NCBI GenBank assembly: GCA_028278525.1
Contig: JANQEE010000020.1
Span: 204,185-268,184 of the forward strand
DNA from: Minwuiaceae bacterium
Lineage (GTDB): Bacteria; Pseudomonadota; Alphaproteobacteria; Minwuiales; Minwuiaceae
Length of the DNA stretch: 64,000 nucleotides
Direction: 5' to 3'
Shown here one piece after another: positions 45,680 through 54,648 of the stretch. The translations under genes were made by a program, and so were the position numbers. Position 1 is the first letter of the stretch, and each line of letters opens with the position of its first letter. The notes beneath the pieces were generated by a model, which saw only the letters and a list, made by a program, of their open reading frames with translations, searched no databases and was not told the DNA's origin.

Positions 45680-45710
45680 AAAATGGGCTCTCACGCGGCG
45701 TGAGGGTCAA
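45680..45710 (-). promoter_or_regulatory. MerR-type autoregulatory promoter-operator, copy 2
   Basis: Minus-strand TTGACC (45710-45705), a 19-base spacer holding CTCACGC/GCGTGAG (45690-45704), and a -10 CATTTT (45685-45680). It again ends six bases before the ATG, giving the same geometry as copy 1. Confidence 0.65.
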
Positions 45711-45791
45711 GACCGAAAGACACATGTAATTCAACCTAGCAATCGAATTACCCACGGCAGAAACAAGAAAAACCATGCACGGTGACGGCCG

Positions 45792-45922
45792 GAACGATTT
45801 CCGATTGCGTTGAACCGTTGGCTGCCCAATTCAATCGGAAATCGTTCGGCATCTTAAGAGGTTAGAGCGTCATCCGATCCACTGGACCGCATAAGCGATT
45901 CCAATCGATCGGATGATGCTCT
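45792..45922. repeat. Two successive inverted repeats in the MerR / response-regulator spacer
   Basis: The first dyad pairs GAACGATTTCCGATTG (45792-45807) with CAATCGGAAATCGTTC (45832-45847). The second pairs AGAGCGTCATCCGATC (45864-45879) with GATCGGATGATGCTCT (45907-45922) with one mismatch. The region from 45674 to 46036 (363 bases) holds no gene. The repeats could be short palindromic elements, terminators or binding sites. The divergent promoters must also lie here. Confidence 0.6.
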
Positions 45923-46036
45923 AGGTTGATAAACTACCCACCGGCACCCAACTGAACGATCACGCGTTGGGGACGACCGTTAGGGTTACAAGACCGGGCC
46001 GTCGCGCCACAGCAGGCCCGGCGCGGTGTGAGGGGC

Positions 46037-46423
46037 ATGACGAAGACAATTCTCATTGTCGAGGACAACGAGGCCAGCCTCAGTCTCTTACGAGACTTTC
46101 TTGAGGAGGAGGGGTATCGCGTTGTCGCCACCGGAGAGGGGGTGGAAGCGATCGCCCTGGCGCTGGAGCATTTGCCGGATCTGGTGCTGATGGACATCCA
46201 GTTGCCGAATATCTCCGGGCTGGTGCTGGCCGATTTCATCCGCGGCAACGTAAACCTGAAGAACATTCCGATCGTCGCCGTCACCGCCTACGAAGTGCGG
46301 GAAGAGGAACAGTTATTGACGGCCAAATGCGACGCCATCGTCCGCAAGCCGTTTTCCTTCGACGAGTTGAATGCGGTGATCGGCAAATTCCTGACCGACC
46401 CGCGACGCGCCAGCCTGCCTTAA
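46037..46423 (+). CDS. Single-domain response regulator (DivK/CheY-like)
   Basis: 128 residues from ATG 46037, with GAGGGG just upstream; a GTG at 46028 is in frame. It is a receiver only: acidic pocket ILIVEDNEAS, phosphorylation Asp in LVLMDIQLPNISG, switch Thr in IVAVTAYE and Lys in IVRKPFSFDEL. There is no output domain, so it works by binding partners, as DivK and CheY do. No kinase is adjacent; the kinase at 24114-26258 lacks a partner but is 20 kb away. An intergenic stretch with a possible micropeptide follows. Confidence 0.9.
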   Translation: MTKTILIVEDNEASLSLLRDFLEEEGYRVVATGEGVEAIALALEHLPDLVLMDIQLPNISGLVLADFIRGNVNLKNIPIVAVTAYEVREEEQLLTAKCDAIVRKPFSFDELNAVIGKFLTDPRRASLP

Positions 46424-46581
46424 GAGGCGCGGGGGACGCCCGCGAAAACTGTGCCCGAGAGGCAACAGGACCGTCGAATTGACACCGCCCGGCGCCGTCA
46501 AAGGCAATTACATATGGTGCAACACCGAAGCCTGAACTAAACAATGCGGAACAATACGGCGCATCGGGAGATTAAGTCGTC

Positions 46582-46665
46582 ATGGTGGAAATGATCGTGG
46601 CCATGTCGGTTGTTGGATTGATTTCGGGTTCTCTTGCCCTGGGCTTTTTCATCAGCGCCCGCTGA
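46582..46665 (+). CDS. Possible 27-residue single-pass membrane peptide
   Basis: ATG 46582 to TGA 46665 encodes MVEMIVAMSVVGLISGSLAL followed by GFFISAR. A GGGAG sequence lies about 12 bases upstream of the start. The peptide is one hydrophobic helix with a short basic end, the usual form of small membrane regulators. The 46424-46801 spacer (378 bases) contains no other candidate. Without homologues or expression data this stays tentative. Confidence 0.4.
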   Translation: MVEMIVAMSVVGLISGSLALGFFISAR

Positions 46666-46801
46666 TCTTCGCAAGAGACGCTTTATTTCTTAACCGTTGG
46701 TACGTTATCCGGCCTAGTTAACACCGATTCTAGCAAACGGCAGAGGCCGTGCGGCAACGACATCGATTGCAGTCGAACCGTGCAGCGGCTATGAGATTGC
46801 C

Positions 46802-47608
46802 GTGAGTTTCGTTCTCTCGAAAATATTGGGCATGCTGGCCCAGCCCAGCAATCTGCTGTTGATCGGGCTGGTCCTTGGCTTCCTTGTCTGTTTGACGCGG
46901 TGGCGGCGGCTGGGCCTTTGGCTGGTCGGGCTGTCCATCCTTGTCGGCAGCGCGGCGTCGGTCCTGCCGGTCGGCCGCTGGCTGACAAGCCCCCTGGAAA
47001 ACCGTTTCCCGCAAGCGGCCCTGCCGGCCGAACTGGACGGTATCGTGCTGCTGGGCGGGAGTTTCAACGCCCTGCTGACCGAAGAGCGCGGCCAGATCGC
47101 GCTGAACGATACCGCGGAGCGGGTGACCGAATTCCTCACCCTGGCCCGGCGCTTTCCCGCCGCGCGGCTGGTTTTTTCCGGCGGCTCGGGGGCGATTACC
47201 CCGATCGGGCCGCTGGAAGCGGAGATGGCGGCGGATCTGTTTGCCGATCTGGGCCTGGACCCGGCGCGGGTGGAATTCGAGGCGAAATCCCGGAACACCT
47301 TCGAAAATGCGTTGTACAGCAAAGAGTTAATCAATCCGCAGGAAGGCGAAACCTGGCTGTTGGTTACCTCCGCCAGCCACATGCCGCGCGCCGTCGGCTC
47401 CTTCCGCCGGGTCGGCTGGGAGGTTTTGCCCTATCCGGTGGACTACCGAACGACGACCGGCGAGCATTCCCGCTTCCGCATCAGTTTCTCCGGCGGCCTG
47501 CGGGGCCTGGATTGGGCGGCGCACGAATGGTACGGCCTGATCGCCTATCGGATACTCGGGCGGATCGACCGGCTGTTCCCCGGACCGGACGACGCGGCCG
47601 ACCAATAG
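46802..47608 (+). CDS. YdcF family protein (DUF218; ElyC/SanA-like)
   Basis: 268 residues from GTG 46802. Two N-terminal helices (LLLIGLVLGFLVCL and LGLWLVGLSILVGSAASVL) are followed by the DUF218 core: GIVLLGGSFNA, LVFSGGSGAITP, KSRNTFENALYS and LLVTSASHMPRAVGSFRRVGW. The family includes ElyC and SanA, implicated in envelope polysaccharide or vancomycin resistance in Enterobacteria. It opens an envelope-oriented gene block. Confidence 0.88.
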   Translation: MSFVLSKILGMLAQPSNLLLIGLVLGFLVCLTRWRRLGLWLVGLSILVGSAASVLPVGRWLTSPLENRFPQAALPAELDGIVLLGGSFNALLTEERGQIALNDTAERVTEFLTLARRFPAARLVFSGGSGAITPIGPLEAEMAADLFADLGLDPARVEFEAKSRNTFENALYSKELINPQEGETWLLVTSASHMPRAVGSFRRVGWEVLPYPVDYRTTTGEHSRFRISFSGGLRGLDWAAHEWYGLIAYRILGRIDRLFPGPDDAADQ

Positions 47609-47716
47609 GGCCGGAACGGCAGCGCGGACCGAACTTGCCACAGCGATTGTCGTTGCCCGAATCACCCGCGCATGGCACAAGCGGTCGGATGGTAAGCTCG
47701 CGAAGGGGCGTGGCGC

Positions 47717-48784
47717 GTGCCGATCGCACAAGACCGAAAATGGCGGTTTCACCGCATGGCGGCTAATCGTTTAACCGCAACGCTGGCCATGGCCGGCTTT
47801 CTGGCTTTGGGCGTCCTCAGCCCCGCGGCGGCGGAGATTCCGCCGGACTTTCCGGCCTGGCTGGACGGCATGCGCGAGGAAGCGGCGGCGGCCGGGATTT
47901 CCCAAGCCACGATAGACGCGGCCCTGACAGACGTGGCGCCCGTGAAACGCATCCTGGAACGGGACCGCAATCAGGCCGAATTCAAGCTGACCTTCGAAGA
48001 CTACTTCGGGCGGGTCGCCAAGCGGGAAACCATAGCGGCCGGGCGCAAGATGCTGGACGAGAACCGCGCCTTGCTCGACCGGGTCGCGGCGCAGTACGGC
48101 GTTCAGCCGCGTTTCATCCTGGCGATCTGGGGCATCGAGACGCGCTATGGCTCCGTGCGCGGCACTATGCCGGTCGTGCCGGCGCTTGCAACCCTGGCCT
48201 ATGACGCCCGCCGGTCCAAATTCTTCCGCAAGGAACTGGTTGCCGCGTTGCGCATGGTCGACCGCAACTATATCGACCTGCCCAGCATGAAGGGATCCTG
48301 GGCCGGCGCGATGGGGCAGCCGCAATTCATCCCGTCCAGCTACCTGGCCTACGCCCAGGATTTCGACGGCGACGGCCGGCGCGACATCTGGACCAACCGC
48401 GGCGACGTGTTTGCCTCCATCGCCAACTACCTGGCGCGGCACGGCTGGTCCAACGACGTCACCTGGGGCCGCGAAGTACGCCTGCCGGACGGCTTCGAGG
48501 GCCGCCTGGCCGCGCTTAAACGGACCGGCCGGTCGGGATGCCGGGCCATCGACCGCATGACTGTCTCCAAGTCGCTGCCGGAATGGCAGGCGATGGGCGT
48601 ACGCCGCGCCGATGGCACCGACCTGCCGGGCCGCGATCTGCAGGCCTCCCTGGTGCGCTCCGAAGGCGCGTCCGGCCGCAGTTTCCTGGTCTACCGCAAC
48701 TACCATTCCATCCTGCGCTACAACTGCGCGCACCATTACGGCCTGACCGTCAGCATGCTAGCGGACCGCATCGCCCGCCGATGA
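47717..48784 (+). CDS. Lytic murein transglycosylase (MltB family)
   Basis: 355 residues from GTG 47717 (AAGGGGC upstream); an internal ATG at 47756 is possible. A signal peptide (LAMAGFLALGVLSPAAAE) is present. The GH103/MltB core shows RFILAIWGIETRYG with the catalytic Glu, then GSWAGAMGQPQFIPSSYLAYA. These enzymes cleave peptidoglycan to 1,6-anhydro products in the periplasm. It overlaps rlpA by four bases (ATGA). Confidence 0.92.
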   Translation: MPIAQDRKWRFHRMAANRLTATLAMAGFLALGVLSPAAAEIPPDFPAWLDGMREEAAAAGISQATIDAALTDVAPVKRILERDRNQAEFKLTFEDYFGRVAKRETIAAGRKMLDENRALLDRVAAQYGVQPRFILAIWGIETRYGSVRGTMPVVPALATLAYDARRSKFFRKELVAALRMVDRNYIDLPSMKGSWAGAMGQPQFIPSSYLAYAQDFDGDGRRDIWTNRGDVFASIANYLARHGWSNDVTWGREVRLPDGFEGRLAALKRTGRSGCRAIDRMTVSKSLPEWQAMGVRRADGTDLPGRDLQASLVRSEGASGRSFLVYRNYHSILRYNCAHHYGLTVSMLADRIARR

Positions 48785-49836
48785 CGCATCGAACCGAACA
48801 TCGAGCCGCCGCAGGGGGCCGGCTTCCGGGTCCGACGCGATCCGGCTGGCGCCGGGCGGCCGCCACCGTGGCGCTGCTGTCGATCCTGGCCGCCTGTGCC
48901 GGACGGCAGGGACAGCCGGCCGGACAGACGCCGCCGCAAGCGGCCTCGCCACCGCCGGGCGTGTCGGCCTCCACGCAATTCGTTACCAGGAAAAGTCCGT
49001 ACAAGATCGGCAAGCCGTATCGCATCAACGGCGTCTGGTATTACCCGCGGCCGCAGCCGGATTACGACGAGACCGGCATCGCCTCGTGGTACGGGCATCC
49101 GTTCCATGGCCGGTCGACCGCGAACGGCGAAACCTACGACATGAACGAGATCACGGCGGCGCACCGGACGCTGCCGCTGCCGAGCAAGGTGCGCGTCACC
49201 AACCTGGAAAACGGCCGGTCGCTTATCGTGCGGGTCAACGACCGGGGCCCGTTCGTGCCCGGCCGGATCATCGACCTGTCGCGCAAGAGCGCGCAGTTGC
49301 TGGACGTGATCAACAACGGCACGGCCAAGGTGCGGGTGCAGTTGATCGGCGACGAGCGGGACGAGGCGAGCCGGACCTTTGTCGCGTCGCGGCCGGATAC
49401 ATCGCCTGAGGAAAAAGCGGCCGTCGTCGCCGCGCCGATCGACGAAGTCCAGGTCGCATCCCTGCCGCCGCCAAGCGGCGTGACGGCGGCGCCGGAACGG
49501 GTGGAGAACCCGTTGCCGAAACCGGTGATGATGGACGCGCCGGCTTACGCGGTGCCGACGGCCACCGCGCCGGACGGCTCTTCCCTCGTCGTGGTGCCCG
49601 TGCGGCCGACGGATATCTATATCCAGGCCGGCGCTTTCACGGTCTTCCAGAACGCGCATCGGCTGCGCGTCAAGCTGTCGCTGATCGGCAACGCGGACAT
49701 CAGCCACCTGATGGTCAAGGAACGGGATTACTTCCGGGTCCGCCTCGGGCCGGTCACGTCGGTCGAGGAAGCGGACCGGATGCTGGCAAGGATTATCGCA
49801 CTGGGCCACCCGGAGGCCCGGGTGATCGTGGAATGA
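48781..49836 (+). CDS. rlpA: RlpA-like septal ring lytic transglycosylase with SPOR domain
   Basis: 351 residues from ATG 48781, overlapping the mltB stop. The lipobox LAAC (LLSILAACAG) predicts an outer-membrane lipoprotein. The double-psi beta-barrel domain has ETGIASWYGHPFHGRSTANG, AHRTLPLPSKVRVTNLENG and VRVNDRGPFVPGRIIDLSR with the catalytic Asp. The C-terminal SPOR domain (about 275-350) runs from YIQAGAFTVFQNAHRL to PVTSVEEADRML and targets septal glycan. RlpA cuts naked glycan at the septum. Confidence 0.93.
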   Translation: MTHRTEHRAAAGGRLPGPTRSGWRRAAATVALLSILAACAGRQGQPAGQTPPQAASPPPGVSASTQFVTRKSPYKIGKPYRINGVWYYPRPQPDYDETGIASWYGHPFHGRSTANGETYDMNEITAAHRTLPLPSKVRVTNLENGRSLIVRVNDRGPFVPGRIIDLSRKSAQLLDVINNGTAKVRVQLIGDERDEASRTFVASRPDTSPEEKAAVVAAPIDEVQVASLPPPSGVTAAPERVENPLPKPVMMDAPAYAVPTATAPDGSSLVVVPVRPTDIYIQAGAFTVFQNAHRLRVKLSLIGNADISHLMVKERDYFRVRLGPVTSVEEADRMLARIIALGHPEARVIVE

Positions 49837-49977
49837 GCGCCGCCCGGCCGGGGTTCGCATCGCCGGTGCGTTTTGACCTCCGGGTTTCCTCGTCTTAGTT
49901 TCGGCTTAATCCCTGCGGATACTTAATGCAGCGCATGCCGGCCAGCCGGCGTCAATCACGGAACGCATGAAGGAAAG

Positions 49978-51150
49978 ATGACCTCACAGAAATCGCTTCT
50001 CCATCGCGCATTGGGCCATGTCACCCTGGCCGCCCTCGCGTTGACCGTCCTAAGCTCCACCGCGCAGGCGATCGAAACGAAGGCGAAACAGGCGTTCATG
50101 GTGGATTTCGAAACCGGGACCGTGCTGTTCGAAAAGGACGCGGACAGTTCCATGCCGCCGGCGTCGATGAGCAAGCTGATGACGGCCTATATGGTGTTCG
50201 ACCGGCTGGCCGCCGGCAGCCTGAAGATGGAAGACACCCTGCCGATCAGCGAAAAGGCCTGGCGCAAGGGCGGGTCGAAAATGTTCGTCAAGGTCGGCGA
50301 ACGGGCGTCGGTCGAGGACCTGCTGCGCGGCATTATCATCCAGTCGGGCAACGACGCCTGCATCGTGGTCGCGGAAGGTCTGGCCGGAACCGAAGAAGCG
50401 TTCGCCGCGGAAATGACCAAACGCGCGCGGGAACTGGGCATGGAACGAAGCGTGTTCAAGAACGCCACCGGCTGGCCGGACCCCGAGCATCTGATGACGG
50501 CGCGGGAGCTGGCCATTCTGGCCGACCGGATCATTCGGGACTATCCGCAGTATTACAGCCTGTACAGCGAGAAGACCTTCACCTTTTCGGGCATTAAGCA
50601 GGGCAACCGCAATCCGCTGCTGTACAAGAACATGGGCGCCGACGGGCTGAAGACCGGGCATACGGAAGCGTCCGGCTACGGACTGACCGCCTCCGCCACG
50701 CGCGGCGACCGGCGGCTGATCCTGGTGGTCAACGGCCTGGGCAGCGTGCGCGAGCGCTCAAGCGAGAGCGAGCGGCTGCTGGAATGGGGCTTCCGCGAGT
50801 TCGGCACGTTCAAGCTGTTCGAGCCGGGCGAGGTGGTGTCGGACGCCGACGTCTGGCTGGGCCAGGACCAGACCGTGCCGCTGACGACGGAAGAAAAGGT
50901 TACGGTCACGCTGCGCCATACCGCGCGGCGCGCGATGAAGGTCGCGGTGGTCTACGACGGTCCGATCCCGGCGCCGATCGTCAAGGGAACGCCGCTTGCC
51001 AGGCTGGTGGTTTCGGCGCCGGAAAGCGAGAGCATCGAGATCCCGCTGGTCGCCGCCGCCGATGTGGAGCGGCTGGGCTTCCTGGGCCGCCTGGGCGCCG
51101 CGGCCGGCCATCTGCTGTGGGGCGGGGCGCGCGCAGCGGTCGAAGAGTGA
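49978..51150 (+). CDS. D-alanyl-D-alanine carboxypeptidase (PBP5/DacC type)
   Basis: 390 residues with a signal peptide (LAALALTVLSSTAQA). The penicillin-binding motifs are S63-x2-K66 in PASMSKLMTAY, S123-G-N125 in IQSGNDACIV and K225-T-G in GLKTGHTEASGYGL. A C-terminal beta domain with a final amphipathic helix (GHLLWGGARAAVEE) anchors it to the inner membrane. It trims the terminal D-Ala from stem peptides. Its stop overlaps holB (GTGA). Confidence 0.93.
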   Translation: MTSQKSLLHRALGHVTLAALALTVLSSTAQAIETKAKQAFMVDFETGTVLFEKDADSSMPPASMSKLMTAYMVFDRLAAGSLKMEDTLPISEKAWRKGGSKMFVKVGERASVEDLLRGIIIQSGNDACIVVAEGLAGTEEAFAAEMTKRARELGMERSVFKNATGWPDPEHLMTARELAILADRIIRDYPQYYSLYSEKTFTFSGIKQGNRNPLLYKNMGADGLKTGHTEASGYGLTASATRGDRRLILVVNGLGSVRERSSESERLLEWGFREFGTFKLFEPGEVVSDADVWLGQDQTVPLTTEEKVTVTLRHTARRAMKVAVVYDGPIPAPIVKGTPLARLVVSAPESESIEIPLVAAADVERLGFLGRLGAAAGHLLWGGARAAVEE

Positions 51151-52256
51151 GCGACGCCGCGTCACGGCCCGACCAGGTCGACGGTTTTCCGCATCCCCGC
51201 GAACAGGACCGGCTGATCGGCCACGCCGACGCCGAAGACGCGTTGCTGTCCGCCTATGCCAGCGGCCGGCTGCATCACGGCTGGCTGATCACCGGGCCGC
51301 ACGGTATCGGCAAGGCGACGCTGGCCTACCGGTTCGCCCGCTTCCTGCTGGCCCAGGGCGCCGGCGGCGGCGGGCTGTTCGGCCCGCCGGACAGCCTGGC
51401 CGTCGACCCGGCCGACCCGACATTCGGCCAGATCGCGGCCGAGGGTCATGGCAACCTGTTCGTGCTGACGCGCCGGATGAACGAGAAGGCGCGGCCGGCA
51501 TCGTTCTATACGGTAATCCGGGTCGACGAGGTTCGCGCCCTGGCGCCGTTCCTGGCGCAGACCGCGCATCAGCCGGGTTGGCGTGCGGTGATCGTCGACG
51601 CGACCGACGACATGAACGCCAACGCCCAGAACGCGCTGCTGAAAATGCTGGAGGAGCCGCCGGCGGAGACCGTGTTCCTGCTGGTAAGCCACGCACCGGG
51701 CCGGCTGCTGCCGACCATCCGGTCACGCTGCCGCCGGCTGTCGCTAAGCCCATTGACCGACGACCAGGTCATGCAGGTGGCCGCGCCGCTCTGCCCGGAT
51801 ATGGCCGAGGACGAACTCAGGGCATTGGCCAGCCTGGGCGAGGCGAGCCCGGGCCGGGCGCTCGCCCTGGCGGCGCAGGGCGGCCTGGAGGTCTATCGGG
51901 AGATGATCGACCTGCTGGCAGGCATGCCGAAGCTGGACGCCGCCAAGCTGCACGGCCTGGGCGACCGGCTGGCGCGCAAGGCCAACGAGGCGCGCTACCG
52001 GGCGCTGACCGACCTGCTGAACTGGTGGCTGATGCGGCTGATCCGAGGCCGCGCGGCGGGCGCGGTACCGGCGGAGATCGTGGCCGGGGAGGGCGCCGTG
52101 ATCGCCCGGTTGGCCGAGGCGGGCAGCCTTGATCAATGGATCGAGGTATGGGAAAAGGTGGGCCGCCTCGTCGAGCGGGCGGATGCGGTGAACCTGGACC
52201 GTAAGACGGTGACGCTGAATCTGTTCACCACGCTCGAGCAGGCGGCCCGCGGCTGA
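51147..52256 (+). CDS. holB: DNA polymerase III subunit delta prime
   Basis: 369 residues from GTG 51147, overlapping dacC by four bases. The AAA+ domain has WLITGPHGIGKATLAYRFARFL (Walker A with GKAT) and VIVDATDDMNANAQNALLKMLEEPP (Walker B region and sensor elements). The C-terminal collar domain follows. Walker A is kept but the Asp-Asp box is degenerate, as expected for a non-hydrolysing clamp-loader subunit. In many alphaproteobacteria tmk precedes holB here; it is missing in this genome. Confidence 0.92.
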   Translation: MSDAASRPDQVDGFPHPREQDRLIGHADAEDALLSAYASGRLHHGWLITGPHGIGKATLAYRFARFLLAQGAGGGGLFGPPDSLAVDPADPTFGQIAAEGHGNLFVLTRRMNEKARPASFYTVIRVDEVRALAPFLAQTAHQPGWRAVIVDATDDMNANAQNALLKMLEEPPAETVFLLVSHAPGRLLPTIRSRCRRLSLSPLTDDQVMQVAAPLCPDMAEDELRALASLGEASPGRALALAAQGGLEVYREMIDLLAGMPKLDAAKLHGLGDRLARKANEARYRALTDLLNWWLMRLIRGRAAGAVPAEIVAGEGAVIARLAEAGSLDQWIEVWEKVGRLVERADAVNLDRKTVTLNLFTTLEQAARG

Positions 52257-52305
52257 GATCGATCTCCCGTCTCGGCAGGCACCGGTTCCGACAGGAGAAC
52301 GATTT

Positions 52306-53862
52306 ATGCCGGGACGCAAGTCCTACTACATCACTACGGCCATTTCCTACGTGAACGGCCCGCCGCATCTCGGTCACGCCTATGAGGCGATATCGACCGA
52401 CGTGATCGCGCGCTTCAAGCGGCTGGACGGCTACGACGTGATGTTCCTGACCGGGACAGACGAGCACGGCGAGAAGGTGGCCAAGACAGCCGCGGCGGAA
52501 GGCAAGGAGCCGCGCGCCTATTGCGACGAGATCGCCGGGCTGTTCCGGGCCATGACCGGGCAGCTCAACATCTCCAACGACGACTTCATCCGCACCACGG
52601 AGCCGAGGCACATCGCCTCCAGCCAGGCGATCTGGCAGGCGTTGGTGGATGCGGGCGACATCTATCTCGGCACCTATGCCGGCTGGTACTCGGTCCGCGA
52701 CGAGGCCTATTTCGGCGAGGACGAGCTGACCAAGGGCGAGGACGGCAAACTGCTGGCGCCCTCGGGCGCCGAGGTCGAGTGGGTCGAGGAGCCGAGCTAC
52801 TTCTTCAAGCTGTCGGAATACGGCGACAAGCTGCTGGCCCATTACGAGGCCAATCCGGACTTCATCCTGCCGCCCTACCGGCGGAACGAGGTGGTGAACT
52901 TCGTCAAGCAGGGTCTGCGCGACCTGGCCGTCTCCCGCACCAGCTTCGACTGGGGCGTGCCGGTGCCAGGCGACCCGGACCACGTGATGTATGTCTGGCT
53001 GGATGCGCTGACCAACTACATCACCGCCGTCGGCCATCCGGACAAGGAGTCCGAGAGCTTCAAGAAGTACTGGCCGGCCGACCTGCACGTGATCGGCAAG
53101 GATATCCTGCGCTTCCACGCGATCTACTGGCCGGCCTTCCTGATGTCGGCGGGGATCGAATTGCCGAAGCGGGTATTCGGACACGGCTTCCTGACCGTCG
53201 AAGGCCAGAAAATGTCCAAGTCGGTCGGTAACGTGATGTCGCCGGAAGCGCTGATCGACGATTTCGGGCTGGACCAGGTGCGCTATTTCCTGATGCGCGA
53301 GGTGCCGTACGGCAACGACGGTTCGTTCTCCCGCGAGGCGATGATCCACCGGATCAACGGCGACCTGGCCAACGACTTAGGGAACCTGGCGCAGCGCGTG
53401 CTCTCGATGATCAACAAGAACTGCGGCGCGGCGGTGCCAACACCCGGCCCGCTGGAGGACGCCGACCGGACGCTGCTGGACGCGGCGCACGGGGTACTGG
53501 ACCAAATCCGCGAGGCGATGGAAACCCAGGCGATCCACCGCGGGCTGGAGGCGCTGTGGCGGGTGATCGCCGACGCCAACCGCTATGTCGACGCCATGGC
53601 GCCTTGGGCTTTGCGCAAGACCGACCCGGAGCGGATGAATACCGTGCTGTACGTACTGGCGGAAACCATCCGGCATGCCGGCATATTGGTGCAGCCAACG
53701 ATGCCGGAGGCGGGGGCCAAGATTCTGGACCAGCTTGTCATCCCGGCGGACGCGCGGGCCTTCGACAGCCTGGGACCCGACGCGGCGCTGACCCCCGGCA
53801 CGGCGCTGCCGAAGCCTGAGGGGGTGTTTCCCCGCTTCGTGGAAGAAGCCGAGGAGTCCTAA
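52306..53862 (+). CDS. metG: Methionine--tRNA ligase
   Basis: 518 residues with an AGGAGAACG ribosome site. Class I synthetase signatures: PPHLGHAYEAIS (HIGH), TGTDEHGEKVAK, and KMSKSVGN (KMSKS). The knuckle lacks the four-Cys zinc site of the long MetG type, so it is the short alpha form common in alphaproteobacteria. The C-terminal anticodon-binding helical domain is complete; there is no tRNA-binding extension. It precedes tatD with a three-base gap. Confidence 0.95.
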   Translation: MPGRKSYYITTAISYVNGPPHLGHAYEAISTDVIARFKRLDGYDVMFLTGTDEHGEKVAKTAAAEGKEPRAYCDEIAGLFRAMTGQLNISNDDFIRTTEPRHIASSQAIWQALVDAGDIYLGTYAGWYSVRDEAYFGEDELTKGEDGKLLAPSGAEVEWVEEPSYFFKLSEYGDKLLAHYEANPDFILPPYRRNEVVNFVKQGLRDLAVSRTSFDWGVPVPGDPDHVMYVWLDALTNYITAVGHPDKESESFKKYWPADLHVIGKDILRFHAIYWPAFLMSAGIELPKRVFGHGFLTVEGQKMSKSVGNVMSPEALIDDFGLDQVRYFLMREVPYGNDGSFSREAMIHRINGDLANDLGNLAQRVLSMINKNCGAAVPTPGPLEDADRTLLDAAHGVLDQIREAMETQAIHRGLEALWRVIADANRYVDAMAPWALRKTDPERMNTVLYVLAETIRHAGILVQPTMPEAGAKILDQLVIPADARAFDSLGPDAALTPGTALPKPEGVFPRFVEEAEES

Positions 53863-53865
53863 GCC

Positions 53866-54648
53866 GTGCTGGTCGACAGCCATTGCCACCTGGACTATCT
53901 GGAGGCTGAGGGCCGGCTGGAGGATGCGGTCAACCGCGCCCGCACCGCCGGCGTCGGCCTGATGGTCACCATCGGCACAAAGGTCAGCGAGTTCGACAAG
54001 GTGCTGGGCATCGCCGAGCGCTACGACGACGTCTATTGCACGGTCGGCGTCCATCCGCACGAGGCCGAGCCGGAAGCCGGCGTCGACCGAGGCCGGCTGG
54101 TCGAGTTGGCCAAGCACCCGAAGGTGGTCGGCATCGGCGAAACCGGGCTGGATTACTTCTACGAGCACAGCCCACGCGACGCGCAGCGGCGGCTGTTTCG
54201 CGAGCACATCGCGGCGGCGCGGGAGACCGGGCTGCCGCTGATCGTGCATACCCGCGACGCCGACGACGATACGGCCGCCATATTGACCGAGGAAATGGGG
54301 CAGGGGCGGTTCGAAGGGCTGATCCACTGTTTCAGCACGTCGCGAGAACTGGCGGAAACCTCGGTCGGTTTAGGCCTTTATATCTCGCTGTCCGGCATTC
54401 TGACCTTCAACAAGGCCCAGGAGTTGCGCGATACCGCGGCGGCGCTGCCGATGGAGCGGCTGCTGGTGGAGACCGACAGCCCGTATCTGGCGCCGGCGCC
54501 GAAGCGGGGCAAGCCGAACGAGCCGGCGTTCGTGGTGCATACCGCGGCCAAGCTCGGCGAGATCAAGGGGCTGACGCCGGACGCGGTGGCGGCGGCCACC
54601 ACCCAGAACTTCTTCGACCTGTTCCGCAAAGTGCCGAAAGCCGCCTGA
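53866..54648 (+). CDS. TatD family metal-dependent hydrolase
   Basis: 260 residues, GTG start at 53866. The N-terminal LVDSHCHLDYL carries the HxH metal pair; VGVHPHEAEP, GIGETGLDYFYEHSP, LPLIVHTRDADDDT, HCFSTSRELAE and VETDSPYLAPAP complete the TatD/YcfH set. Members act as 3'-5' DNA exonucleases or deoxyribonucleases; this copy's substrate is unknown. Its stop codon shares a base with the next start (TGATG). Confidence 0.92.
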   Translation: MLVDSHCHLDYLEAEGRLEDAVNRARTAGVGLMVTIGTKVSEFDKVLGIAERYDDVYCTVGVHPHEAEPEAGVDRGRLVELAKHPKVVGIGETGLDYFYEHSPRDAQRRLFREHIAAARETGLPLIVHTRDADDDTAAILTEEMGQGRFEGLIHCFSTSRELAETSVGLGLYISLSGILTFNKAQELRDTAAALPMERLLVETDSPYLAPAPKRGKPNEPAFVVHTAAKLGEIKGLTPDAVAAATTQNFFDLFRKVPKAA

